From JBAZOO01 sp041648735 (GTDB lineage: Bacteria; Verrucomicrobiota; Lentisphaeria; Oligosphaerales; CAITYL01), in assembly GCA_041648735.1 (NCBI GenBank), contig JBAZOO010000051.1, positions 1 to 12,023 of the forward strand: a stretch of DNA of 12,023 nucleotides. Direction: 5' to 3'. Within the stretch, counting starts at the first letter, position 1. Each line of letters begins with the position of its first letter. The position numbers and the translations under genes were made by a program. Of this stretch, positions 1-7,494 are shown piece by piece. A model generated the notes under the pieces. That model was given only the letters and a program-made list of their open reading frames with translations, ran no database searches and was not told the origin of the DNA.

Positions 1-429
1 GTCGCGCTCCGCGTCCATCACGGCAATGACATTGGCGTGCTTGATCCGGCAGGCGAGCTTGGCCTCGCGCATGAAGCGTTCGGCGAACTGCGGGTCGCGT
101 CCGGCGATTTCGGGCGGCAGCACCTTGACCGCCACCGGCACCTCGAGCGTCTGGTGCCGGGCCAGGTAGACGGCGCCCATGCCGCCGCGGCCAAGTTCGC
201 GCTCGATCTTGCACTTGCCGAGGGTCTGGCCTGGTTCCAGCCCGGCGAAGCCGCCGGCCCCGGCCGGCTTGGCCGGCTGGGGCTGGGGCTGGGTGGCGGC
301 GGGTGGTGCGCCCGCGGGTTGGCTGCCAGTCGGCGGCGGCGCGGCATCGGCTCCGGGAAGGGTGACGGCGGTCGGCAGGGTGCGCTCGGCCGGCTGGTCG
401 GCGGCGGCTTCTGGACGGGGGGCGCTCAT
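1..429 (-). CDS. Ser/Thr protein kinase (Hanks type), N-terminal part, cut by window edge
   Basis: Translating the minus strand from the ATG at 429 gives 143 residues with no stop before the window edge. Residues 1 to about 63 are an Ala/Pro/Gln-rich, probably disordered leader with no membrane segment. The kinase domain begins near residue 70. The glycine-rich loop GRGGMGAVYLAR lies at 80-91, the ATP-positioning lysine in AVKV at K102, and the helix-C glutamate in FMREA at E122. These are the N-lobe hallmarks of PknB/Stk-type bacterial kinases, which phosphorylate proteins on Ser/Thr from the cytoplasmic side. The catalytic loop, activation segment and any C-terminal sensor or membrane domain lie outside the window, so substrate and topology are unknown. 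The start is fixed by a strong Shine-Dalgarno five bases upstream. The gene lies 191 bases downstream of mtaB with its own ribosome site, so it may be a separate unit. Confidence 0.93.
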   Translation of the reverse strand, partial: MSAPRPEAAADQPAERTLPTAVTLPGADAAPPPTGSQPAGAPPAATQPQPQPAKPAGAGGFAGLEPGQTLGKCKIERELGRGGMGAVYLARHQTLEVPVAVKVLPPEIAGRDPQFAERFMREAKLACRIKHANVIAVMDAERD

Positions 430-434
430 CCGGA

Positions 435-442
435 TCCTCCTT
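435..442 (-). promoter_or_regulatory. Ribosome binding site of the kinase gene
   Basis: On the minus strand AAGGAGGA sits five bases before the ATG at 429. It is an almost full anti-16S match and decides the kinase start, which would otherwise be ambiguous because the gene begins with a low-complexity leader. Confidence 0.8.
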
Positions 443-577
443 CAATTGGCAATCGGCGCAAACCATAGGCGGAAAGCCCGGGAAATGCAAATGCCGCGGC
501 CCCGCGGCCTGGCGGGCCGAGACGGATTTGCCTGCCGTGGAGCGCCAGCGTTGCGGGAGCTGCCGCGCGCACCGGGC

Positions 578-598
578 GCCTGGTTCCATTGAACCGGC
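578..598 (-). terminator. Possible hairpin terminator after mtaB
   Basis: In the 191-base gap between mtaB and the kinase gene, the minus strand can fold GCC-GGTTC / GAACC-(A)-GGC around an AATG loop: eight pairs with one bulged A, about 22 bases after the mtaB stop. No U-tract follows, so it is a weak terminator candidate and may only be a processing or stabilising hairpin. I see no RNA gene or further ORF in this gap. Confidence 0.3.
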
Positions 599-620
599 TG
601 CTGGCTGGCCGGGTGAGGGG

Positions 621-1970
621 TCAGCCGCCGGCGTAGCGGCCGCCGGCCGCGCGGCCGCCCAGCGCCCGCTCCAGGCGGACGGGCAGGAAGCGGTTGGCCG
701 CCGTGTCCGCCGGGGCATCCAGCACCGTCACCTCCAGGAACTGTTCCGAGGTGCCGCGCCAGCGGCCGGCGCCGTCCCGGCTTTCGGTCAACACCTGCAC
801 GGTCTGGCCAAGCCGGCTGGCCACGTAGCTTTGGGCGAACCGCTCGCCTTGTGCCTCCAACGTCCGCACCCGTTCCCGGCACTCCCCGGCGGGGATCTGG
901 CCGGGAAGGGTGGCGGCGAGGGTGCCGGGGCGGGGGGAAAAGCTGAAGACATGAAGGTAGGCGAGCGGCAGTTGCCGCAGCTTTTCCAGCCCCGCGGCGA
1001 ACAGCTCCGCCGTCTCGCCCGGGAACCCGGCGATCAGGTCGCTGCCCAGGCAAAGGCCGGGGAGGCGCCGGATCGCCGCCGCCACCTGCTGGGCATACTC
1101 GGCGAACGTGTAGGGGCGGCGCATGAGCCGGAGGATCCGGTCATCCGCGGCTTGCAATGGCAGATGCAGGTGCGGGCAGATGCGGGCTGGATGCGCCGCC
1201 ATCACCGCGACCACCGCCGGCAGGATCGGCCCGGGCTCAAGCGAACTGACCCGCAGCCGGAACTCGCCCGGCAGCGCCGCCAGCGCCGCCAGCAGCTCCG
1301 GCAGCCGCTTCCCGCCGGAGTCGTAAAGCCCGGTGTTGATGCCAGTGAGGACGATTTCCCGGGCGCCGCGCTCCAGCAGGGTGCGGACTTCGCGCAGGGT
1401 GTCGGCGAACTCGCGCGAGCGTGGCCGGCCGCGCGCCGCGGGGATGATGCAGTAGCTGCAATGGACGTCGCACCCCTCCTGGATCTTGAGGTTGGCCCGG
1501 GTCTTCTCCCGGCCGCCGGCCACGCCCGGGAAGCGGAAGCCCGGTTCCCGGGCGGCGGCGGCGGCGGCTCCGGAGTTTTGGCTTTCGGCCGCTGGCGGCC
1601 GGAGCCGTGCCGGGAGCCGGTCGAGCCAGGCGTGCTTCTCCGGGTTGGCGACGACCAGGTCGGGGGCGCCGTCCGCCGCCCACTGCTCCGCGGCGACGGT
1701 GGCGTCGCACCCCGTCAGCACGATGCAGGCCTCCGGAAAACGCCGGCGCGTCCGCCGGACGAGGTTGCGCGTCTTGGCGGCGGCCGCCGCCGTGACCGTG
1801 CAACTGTTGATGACCAGCAGCTCCGCCGGCTCCTCCCAGGCCACGATGCGGAAGCCGGCTTGGCGCAACTGGTCCGCGAGCAGGCCGATCTCCGCCTGGT
1901 TCAGGCGGCAGCCGAGGGCGAACAGGGCGGCGCGGGGGGCGGCCGGCGGAACGGCGGCGGAATGGGGCAT
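621..1970 (-). CDS. mtaB: tRNA (N6-threonylcarbamoyladenosine(37)-C2)-methylthiotransferase MtaB
   Basis: A 449-residue radical-SAM methylthiotransferase that adds a methylthio group to t6A at position 37 of ANN-decoding tRNAs, a cytoplasmic reaction using two iron-sulfur clusters. The N-terminal UPF0004 domain shows its three cluster cysteines in GCRLNQAE (C21), NSCTVT (C57) and LTGCDA (C88). The radical-SAM motif GCDVHCSYC gives C167, C171 and C174 in CX3CX2C spacing. HLPLQ, GSDLIAGFPGE and FSPRPGT follow as usual for the family, and the last 60 or so residues are TRAM-like. The wording GCRLNQ/SCTVT fits MtaB better than MiaB or RimO. An Ala run (about 135-140) sits in the linker between the two domains. 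The reading frame stays open upstream to 2126, but conserved sequence begins only after the ATG at 1970, so I chose that start. No clear Shine-Dalgarno precedes it; a C18 run lies there on the coding strand instead. Confidence 0.9.
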   Translation of the reverse strand: MPHSAAVPPAAPRAALFALGCRLNQAEIGLLADQLRQAGFRIVAWEEPAELLVINSCTVTAAAAAKTRNLVRRTRRRFPEACIVLTGCDATVAAEQWAADGAPDLVVANPEKHAWLDRLPARLRPPAAESQNSGAAAAAAREPGFRFPGVAGGREKTRANLKIQEGCDVHCSYCIIPAARGRPRSREFADTLREVRTLLERGAREIVLTGINTGLYDSGGKRLPELLAALAALPGEFRLRVSSLEPGPILPAVVAVMAAHPARICPHLHLPLQAADDRILRLMRRPYTFAEYAQQVAAAIRRLPGLCLGSDLIAGFPGETAELFAAGLEKLRQLPLAYLHVFSFSPRPGTLAATLPGQIPAGECRERVRTLEAQGERFAQSYVASRLGQTVQVLTESRDGAGRWRGTSEQFLEVTVLDAPADTAANRFLPVRLERALGGRAAGGRYAGG

Positions 1971-1982
1971 TGCGGTGCGGGT

Positions 1983-2000
1983 GGGGGGGGGGGGGGGGGG
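1983..2000. repeat. Homopolymer of 18 G (C on the mtaB coding strand)
   Basis: Eighteen consecutive G on the plus strand end 12 bases before the mtaB start codon. A run this long is prone to slipped-strand length change and to sequencing or assembly error. It lies in the leader where a ribosome site would be expected. An A8 run follows at 2018-2025. Confidence 0.9.
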
Positions 2001-2111
2001 CCGTGGTTCGAGGTGGCAAAAAAAAGGGATTGCCAAACACAGCCATTCCACGGTGGGTGAGTTTGTAAGTAGAGAAGGGGCGGGCACAGCGTACGTTCTT
2101 TTTACCACAAC

Positions 2112-2118
2112 AGGAGGT
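2112..2118 (+). promoter_or_regulatory. Ribosome binding site of the decayed transposase
   Basis: AGGAGGT lies five bases before the plus-strand ATG at 2124. It is a textbook Shine-Dalgarno and supports this ATG as the original start of the broken transposase gene, although the gene itself is no longer functional. Confidence 0.6.
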
Positions 2119-2123
2119 ACGTC

Positions 2124-2271
2124 CATGACACCGATCCGCCATCAATTTACCATTCTCAAGCAGTTGTGCGACTCTCAAGCAGTTGTGCGACCTTCTGCCC
2201 CCGCATTTGGTGCCGAAACGACGTCTGCGACACCCTGGAGAACCATGGCGGTGTGCTGACGCCGATCCGGC
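2124..2271 (+). pseudogene. Remnant of an IS4-type transposase N-terminus
   Basis: After a good Shine-Dalgarno the plus strand reads MTPIRHQFTILKQLC, which resembles the start of IS4-group transposases. A 19-bp tandem duplication then shifts the frame. Ignoring one copy, the reading continues DLLPPHLVPK in the next frame. Directly at that point (about 2216-2218) the match jumps to a third frame, NDVCDTLENHGGVLTPIR, which resembles a block that I recall lying some 30 residues further along in the family. That implies an internal deletion as well. The homology ends where a 70-bp repeat begins at 2272, so the rest of the transposase, including its catalytic residues, is gone. As it stands the ATG frame ends at a TGA near 2259 after 44 codons. 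The family call is from memory of the motif wording; the frame breaks are visible directly. Confidence 0.6.
2154..2191 (+). repeat. Perfect 19-bp tandem duplication inside the transposase remnant
   Basis: TCTCAAGCAGTTGTGCGAC occurs at 2154-2172 and again at 2173-2191 without a mismatch. Nineteen is not a multiple of three, so the second copy shifts the frame of the transposase remnant. Perfect identity suggests a recent slippage or repair event. Confidence 0.92.
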
Positions 2272-2341
2272 ATGCGGCACACGGGGAGAAAGGTTCGCAC
2301 GGAGCCCACGGAGGCCACGGGGAAAACCTCGATCCATCGCC
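2272..2341 (+). repeat. Dispersed 70-bp repeat, copy A
   Basis: Starts ATGCGGCACACGGGGAG and ends CTCGATCCATCGCC. It is nearly identical (one missing G) to copy C at 2765-2833, and its first 51 bases match copy B at 2410-2460 with two differences. The inner part, CACGGAGCCCACGGAGGCCACGG, carries the CACGGAGG/CCACGG wording common in small intergenic repeats of environmental bacteria. It abuts the end of the transposase remnant. Confidence 0.88.
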
Positions 2342-2348
2342 TCCGCGT

Positions 2349-2371
2349 TCCCCGTGGCCTCCGTGCGAAAC
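2349..2371 (-). repeat. Short inverted piece of the dispersed repeat
   Basis: The sequence CCCGTGGCCTCCGTGCGAAACC is close to the reverse complement of the GGTTCGCACGG/GGAGGCCACGGG core of copy A, just 8 bases to the left. Copy A and this piece could pair into a hairpin, as expected for a small palindromic or MITE-like element. Confidence 0.7.
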
Positions 2372-2409
2372 CCCCAGCCGCTTTCCTCTGTCCCCAACGC
2401 ACCCCCCCG

Positions 2410-2460
2410 ATGCGGCACACGGGAAGAAAGGTTCGCACGGCGCCCACGGAGGCCACGGGG
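2410..2460 (+). repeat. Dispersed repeat, copy B (51 bp)
   Basis: Matches the first 51 bases of copy A with two substitutions (GGGGAG to GGGAAG, and GGAGCCC to GGCGCCC). It lacks the CTCGATCCATCGCC tail and instead runs into a GGGGACAGG hairpin. Confidence 0.85.
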
Positions 2461-2466
2461 GGAGTT

Positions 2467-2508
2467 GGGGACAGGCAAATCCGCCCACACATGAGGGCGG
2501 GCGTCCCC
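2467..2508. repeat. REP-like hairpin element
   Basis: GGGGAC (2467-2472) pairs with GTCCCC (2503-2508) and CCGCCC (2481-2486) with GGGCGG (2495-2500), leaving an asymmetric internal loop and an eight-base apical loop. The GGGGACAGG arm is the same wording that opens the tandem array at 2597-2732, so both may belong to one REP-type family. No REP-associated transposase is visible in the window. Confidence 0.55.
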
Positions 2509-2606
2509 GACCGCCGCGGTTTTGCGGTTCGCCGGCGGCTGAGGACATCCGCCCGCCATTCGATCACACCCCGTGGCACACACGGCTAGGATCGCGGGGA
2601 CAGGAA

Positions 2607-2732
2607 GGCTTAGGGACAGGTGAAGGCTTAGGGACAGGTGAAGGCTTAGGGACAGGTGAAGGCTTAGGGACAGGTGAAGGCTTAGGGACAGGTGAAGGCT
2701 TAGGGACAGGTGAAGGCTTAGGGACAGGTGAT
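2607..2732 (+). repeat. Tandem array, seven copies of an 18-bp unit
   Basis: GGCTTAGGGACAGGTGAA is repeated seven times head to tail. Only the last base of the last copy differs (GAT for GAA). A degenerate half unit, GGGGACAGGAA, precedes it. The array ends in GTGATTTGCGCCCCCCATTTTCTTG, which looks like the body of a REP-type element, as if only its GGGACAGG edge had been amplified. Because 18 is a multiple of three, all frames stay open across it and produce spurious repetitive ORFs. The identity of the copies points to recent expansion; copy number probably varies between strains. Confidence 0.95.
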
Positions 2733-2764
2733 TTGCGCCCCCCATTTTCTTGTATGTTCCCCCG

Positions 2765-2833
2765 ATGCGGCACACGGGGAGAAAGGTTCGCACGGAGCCC
2801 ACGGAGGCCACGGGAAAACCTCGATCCATCGCC
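2765..2833 (+). repeat. Dispersed repeat, copy C
   Basis: Sixty-nine bases matching copy A (2272-2341) throughout except for one missing G in the GGGGAAAACC run. It lies between the tandem array and the 3' end of the ABC-system operon. The remaining 120 bases up to 2953 hold no gene that I can see. Confidence 0.9.
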
Positions 2834-2933
2834 CCCTGGCCGCGTCGCGGCCCAAGCCGGGATTTGACTGTCGCCGAACGAGGGGGGGGACGCCGCCACC
2901 AACGGAAAGGTCATGCCCCCCGCGCTGCCGGTG

Positions 2934-2950
2934 CCGGCGAAGGCCGCCGG
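2934..2950 (-). terminator. Possible hairpin terminator of the ABC-system operon
   Basis: On the minus strand CCGGCG / CGCCGG (six pairs) enclose a five-base loop, beginning three bases after the stop codon of the HEAT-repeat gene. No T-run follows, so termination here would be weak or Rho-assisted. In DNA this GC-rich, a six-pair stem can arise by chance. Confidence 0.3.
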
Positions 2951-2953
2951 GCG

Positions 2954-4780
2954 TCACCGTTCCAGGGGCTGGTAGGGGAGGGTAAGGTTGGCGAGGGGTC
3001 GGGGGGTTGGTTCCAGCGGGGTGCCGTGGAGGTGCGCCTCGGCTTGGCGCAGCACCTCCGCCAAGATGGGCGTCATGAAAAAGGGTTGGTTCGTGGCGGG
3101 GTTGGCCGCGGTGGCGTGGAGGAAGCTGGCGACGCGGGCGAAGTGCGGTTTGGCGGCGGGGTTGGCGCGGGCGGCCGCGGCGAGGCTGAAGATGGCGTTG
3201 GCCAGCACGATGTCGGCGTCGAGCTGGGGGCCCATGGGCGTTTGGATCACGGGTTGGGTGCATTGCACCACCAGGCGGTCCAGGAGTGGCCGGGGCGCGG
3301 GCTGGAGGCGGGCGGCGGCCCAGGCGGCGGCGGCGCGTTCTTCGGCGGTGCGGACGCTGGTGGGTGAGGTCTGCTTGAGACATTCGAGGAGCGGTTGGGC
3401 GAACTCCGGCCGGGGGTGGTGGCCCATGGCGACCAGGGCGGCCAGGCGCACGGGCGCCTCCGCGTCCGCCATTGCCAACTGGGCCAGGACCGGTTCCGAG
3501 CCGGGAATGCGGAGGCGGCCGAGGGCCTCGGCGGCGGCGGCGCGGACGCGGGGGGAGGCGTGGGCGGCCTGGGCCAGGATGGGGGCGGCGAATTCGCCGG
3601 GGCGGCCGAGGCGGCTGAGGGCGAGCAGGGCGGCGGCGAGGTTTTCCGGCGGCTCCGCCGGCCGTGCCAGTTGCGCGGCGATGGCCTCGCGGGTGTCGTC
3701 GGCTTGGCTGGCGGCGAGGACGCGGATGGCGTGGAAGCGGGCGTGTGGGCTGTCGCCGGCCAGCGTTGCCAGCAGGGCCGGCTTCAGGCCAGGGGCGGCC
3801 TTCCAGGCGACGAGCAGCGCCTCCGCCGCCTCGCGGACCGGTGCCGTGGGGGCGGCCAGCCGGGCGGCGACGGCTTGGAGGTCGGCGGCCGTCCCGGGGC
3901 GGTGCTGGCGCAGGGCGGCGAGGGCGGCGGCCTGGACGGCGGGATCGGGATCCGCCAGGATCTGGAGGAGCAGGCGGGTGGCTGCCGCATCCGGCCGGCG
4001 GCCCAGGCTTTCGGCGAGGGTGAGGCGGATCGCGGCGACGGGATCCCGGCGGAGCTGTTCCGCGGCGGCGGTGGCGGCGGCGAGGGTGAGGTGGTCAAGT
4101 TGGGCGGCGGCGGCGCGGCGGAGGGGTGGCGCGGCGGTGGCGGCCACGGCGGCCTTGAGCCAGTCGGCCACGGCGGGGGTGAATTCGGTTTGCAGGCAGC
4201 CTTCGAGGGCGAGGGCTTGCAATTCCGGTTCCGCCAAGGTGCGGCCCGTCAGCAGCAGCGGCTGGCCGGCGAGGGCGGGGCGGGCGGCGAAGGCTTGCCA
4301 CAGTGCGAGGCGCACCGGTGGCGGCGCGGCTTTGGCCAGTGGCCGGAGGCGTTCGCCGGTGGCTTCCGGGAGGCGGGCATAGAGCCGCACCGCTGCGGCG
4401 GCGACCGCCGGCGCGGGGTGGTGGAGGAGGGCGGCCACGGAGTCGCGGGGGGTGAGGGCTGGCGGGAGATGGCCGAGCTGCTGGAGCAGGGTCGCCAGCA
4501 CGGCCGGATTTTTTTCGGCGGCAAGCTGTTCAATGAGGAGTGGGGCGGCGTCCGGGTTGGTGGTGGCCGCTTGGCGCAGGCCCACCAGAATCCGGGCGCG
4601 GACGGCTGGGGCGGCGACGCGCAGCCCTTCGCGGGCCTTGGCCACCTGGGCGGTGGAGAGGGTCAGGGTGGCGGGCGCGTCCAGGTCCGCGCTGGTCAGC
4701 GGCCGTTCTGCCCACAGCGGCAGCCAGATGGGGAAGAGCAGTTGGGCGGCGGCCAGGAGCGGGGCGACCAGATCCATCAT
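2954..4780 (-). CDS. HEAT-repeat protein, fourth gene of the ABC-2 cluster
   Basis: A 608-residue, very Ala/Leu-rich protein made of successive helix pairs of about 30 residues. Typical units are DPDPAVQAAALAALRQH, ASPRVRAAAAEALGRLR and EAPVRLAALVAMGHH, the wording of PBS-lyase/HEAT_2 repeats, which act as binding scaffolds without an enzyme activity of their own. The first 24 residues are hydrophobic (LLAAAQLLFPIWLPLW) but lack a positive N-region, so they may be an atypical signal or anchor; the rest shows no membrane segment. The last 100 residues leave the repeat pattern. Two adjacent ATGs (4780 and 4777) are possible starts: a GAGG four or seven bases upstream favours the second slightly. 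The frame stays open far upstream inside the permease gene, but that is only GC-driven openness. It begins 50 bases after the permease stop, so a shared operon and a scaffold role for the transporter are likely inferences. Exact function is unknown. Confidence 0.85.
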   Translation of the reverse strand: MMDLVAPLLAAAQLLFPIWLPLWAERPLTSADLDAPATLTLSTAQVAKAREGLRVAAPAVRARILVGLRQAATTNPDAAPLLIEQLAAEKNPAVLATLLQQLGHLPPALTPRDSVAALLHHPAPAVAAAAVRLYARLPEATGERLRPLAKAAPPPVRLALWQAFAARPALAGQPLLLTGRTLAEPELQALALEGCLQTEFTPAVADWLKAAVAATAAPPLRRAAAAQLDHLTLAAATAAAEQLRRDPVAAIRLTLAESLGRRPDAAATRLLLQILADPDPAVQAAALAALRQHRPGTAADLQAVAARLAAPTAPVREAAEALLVAWKAAPGLKPALLATLAGDSPHARFHAIRVLAASQADDTREAIAAQLARPAEPPENLAAALLALSRLGRPGEFAAPILAQAAHASPRVRAAAAEALGRLRIPGSEPVLAQLAMADAEAPVRLAALVAMGHHPRPEFAQPLLECLKQTSPTSVRTAEERAAAAWAAARLQPAPRPLLDRLVVQCTQPVIQTPMGPQLDADIVLANAIFSLAAAARANPAAKPHFARVASFLHATAANPATNQPFFMTPILAEVLRQAEAHLHGTPLEPTPRPLANLTLPYQPLER

Positions 4781-4830
4781 GGGGCCTCGGGGGTGATGGC
4801 GGTGGACGGGCGGGGCGAGGGGGGCGCGGT

Positions 4831-6519
4831 TCAGCGGCGTTCGCGGAAGAGGTGGTGGACGCGCCAGGCGGAGAGGAAGAGCAGCAGGGCGGCGAGGGAA
4901 GCGAAGGCGATCAGATGGTTCTCCCAGAGGCGGTTGCCGAAGAGGCTCGGGAGCTGGGCCAGGGGCGACTTGTCCTGGGTGATTTGCAGCGCCGCCACGA
5001 ATGGATTCAGGCTCAGCACGGCCGTCTTCAGTCCGGGGCCGATCCGGTTGCCGAAGGGGATGACGACGAGGCTGCCGGCAGTGAGCAGGAGGGAGAAGGC
5101 GTAGCTCACGGCGGTGGCGGTGCCGGTGTCGGGCGCGAAGGCGCTGGCGCAGAGTCCGCCGGCGGTGAGCACCAGGCAGGTGGCGAGGAGCACGCCGGCC
5201 CAGGCGGCGACGCGCCAGTAGGCGGCGGTGCTTTCCAGGTAGACCAGGGAGAGGAAGACGGGGAGGCTGCTGAGCAGGAAGATCATCACATACATCCAGG
5301 AGGCCTTGAGCTTGCCGGCGACGACCCGCAGTGGCGAGAGGGGGGAGAGGCGCAGCAGGAGGATGGTGTCGCTGCTCTTTTCGTCGGTGATGCTGCCGCT
5401 GGCGACGGCGGGGGCGAGGAGGGCGACGACGCCGAGCTGGAAGATGATGGCGGCGCCGCGGATGGTGTCGGCATCGATCTGGGTTGCGTACTGCTGGGCG
5501 ATGAGGATCAGCAGGCCGATGCTCATGGCCATGCAGGCGGTGAGGGCGCGGATGATGAACTTCGGGTTGCCGAAGATCTTGCTGCGGAGTTCGGCGACGA
5601 AGACGGGGTTGCGCCAGGCGGGGATCGGCTTCTTCCGGCGCAGCGGGTCGATCAGGTAGAAGGGGAAGCCGAGCTTGCGCTTGATCGTCGTCTTGGTGTC
5701 GGCATACAACTGGCGGGTGGTTGCTTTCCGGCTTTGGGGCGGGTTGAGCACGAAGCGGGCGAACACGAGCAGGAAGAGCACGGCCAGGGCGCCCATGCCG
5801 GCGAGGTGGAACTGGAAGACGCGGCCGGCGTCCATGCCGGTGACGGCGAGTTCGTAGGACTCGGTGAATTGGAGCGCGAAGAGCGCCTCGAAGGGGCTGA
5901 GGGCGCGCAGCTTGAGGAGGAACGGCTGCCAGGGGGAGGCGCCCATCAGGACGGCGGGCAGCCAGGTGGCGCCGGCGAGGGTGGCGACCCCCGCATAGGT
6001 GATCAGCAGCGCGGCGTAGCTGCGGCGGCAGAGGGCGCTGACCGCCAGCCCGAGCAGGCCGTAGACCAGGGTCGCCACCGCGATGACCGCGCCCGCCCGC
6101 AGCAGCGTCGCCAGGCCGATGCCGCCGCTGAGGGCGCAGATGGCGGTGATCGGCAGGGTGAGGAGCAGCAGCAGCAGCGGCATGCCGAGGGCGCCAACGA
6201 GTTTGCCGGCGAGGATTTCGCCGGGGGTGAGCAGGGAGGTGGCGAGCATGGCGAAGGTGTCGCGCTCCCGTTCGGCGGTGATGCTGCTGGCGGTGAAGCC
6301 GGGGGTCAGCAGGATCATGAAGGTCAGTTCGGCGCCGAGGAAGAGGGAGAAGATTTCCGCGCTGTTGGCGTCGGAGAAGATCCCGGTGCGCGGCCAGAGG
6401 GCGAGCAGGAGGGCGCCGAGGGCGAGCAAGGTGGCGGCGGCGACGGCGGCGCTCTTGCCGTTGCGGGCGGCGGCGCGGAATTCGCGGCGGAGGATGGGGT
6501 TGGCGAGGAGGTTGGGCAT
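4831..6519 (-). CDS. ABC-2 type permease with two fused, duplicated halves
   Basis: A 562-residue polytopic membrane protein, about twice the length of a usual ABC-2 permease half. Two halves align at a constant offset of 297 residues. NPILRREFR (7-15) matches NPVFVAELR (304-312), SITAERERDT (79-88) matches SITDEKSSDT (376-385), and LAGKL (103-107) matches VAGKL (400-404). Each half begins with a cytoplasmic amphipathic entry, then has about six hydrophobic segments. A charged linker (about 263-300) joins them. This is the pattern of NosY/Gld-type ABC-2 transporters, in which the S-T-E-R-x-x-DT region faces the ATPase. It would form one complete channel with the ATPase encoded 35 bases upstream. 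The start is supported by GAGGAA four bases before the ATG. Substrate and direction of transport cannot be read from the sequence; the family mostly exports or acts on the envelope. Confidence 0.9.
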   Translation of the reverse strand: MPNLLANPILRREFRAAARNGKSAAVAAATLLALGALLLALWPRTGIFSDANSAEIFSLFLGAELTFMILLTPGFTASSITAERERDTFAMLATSLLTPGEILAGKLVGALGMPLLLLLLTLPITAICALSGGIGLATLLRAGAVIAVATLVYGLLGLAVSALCRRSYAALLITYAGVATLAGATWLPAVLMGASPWQPFLLKLRALSPFEALFALQFTESYELAVTGMDAGRVFQFHLAGMGALAVLFLLVFARFVLNPPQSRKATTRQLYADTKTTIKRKLGFPFYLIDPLRRKKPIPAWRNPVFVAELRSKIFGNPKFIIRALTACMAMSIGLLILIAQQYATQIDADTIRGAAIIFQLGVVALLAPAVASGSITDEKSSDTILLLRLSPLSPLRVVAGKLKASWMYVMIFLLSSLPVFLSLVYLESTAAYWRVAAWAGVLLATCLVLTAGGLCASAFAPDTGTATAVSYAFSLLLTAGSLVVIPFGNRIGPGLKTAVLSLNPFVAALQITQDKSPLAQLPSLFGNRLWENHLIAFASLAALLLFLSAWRVHHLFRERR

Positions 6520-6523
6520 GGGG

Positions 6524-6529
6524 TTCCTC
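6524..6529 (-). promoter_or_regulatory. Ribosome binding site of the ABC-2 permease gene
   Basis: GAGGAA on the minus strand, four bases before the ATG at 6519, in the 35-base gap after the ATPase gene. It supports this start over internal methionines. Confidence 0.6.
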
Positions 6530-6554
6530 GGGAAGCGGCGGCGGGCGGGCGGCG

Positions 6555-7487
<933 letters not shown>

Positions 7488-7494
7488 GGGTGGG

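Noticed and set aside
430..620. Possible tRNA or other RNA gene between mtaB and the kinase
   Set aside because: No cloverleaf, no GTTCGA-type T-loop with matching stems on either strand; only one short hairpin is seen.
528..2060. Plus-strand open frame opposite mtaB
   Set aside because: Mirror frame of a confident radical-SAM gene; it even reads through the G18 run, with no domain of its own.
1971..2126. N-terminal extension of mtaB to the codon at 2126
   Set aside because: The extra 52 residues include a run of six Pro from the G18 tract and resemble no methylthiotransferase N-terminus; no ribosome site supports it.
2607..2732. Tandem array considered as a CRISPR
   Set aside because: The units are head to tail with no unique spacers between them, and no cas gene is present.
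1237..2829. Minus-strand ORF with repeated LSLSLH peptides across the tandem array
   Set aside because: The 18-bp unit keeps all frames open, so the peptide repeat is a by-product of DNA repetition. It also overlaps mtaB out of frame.
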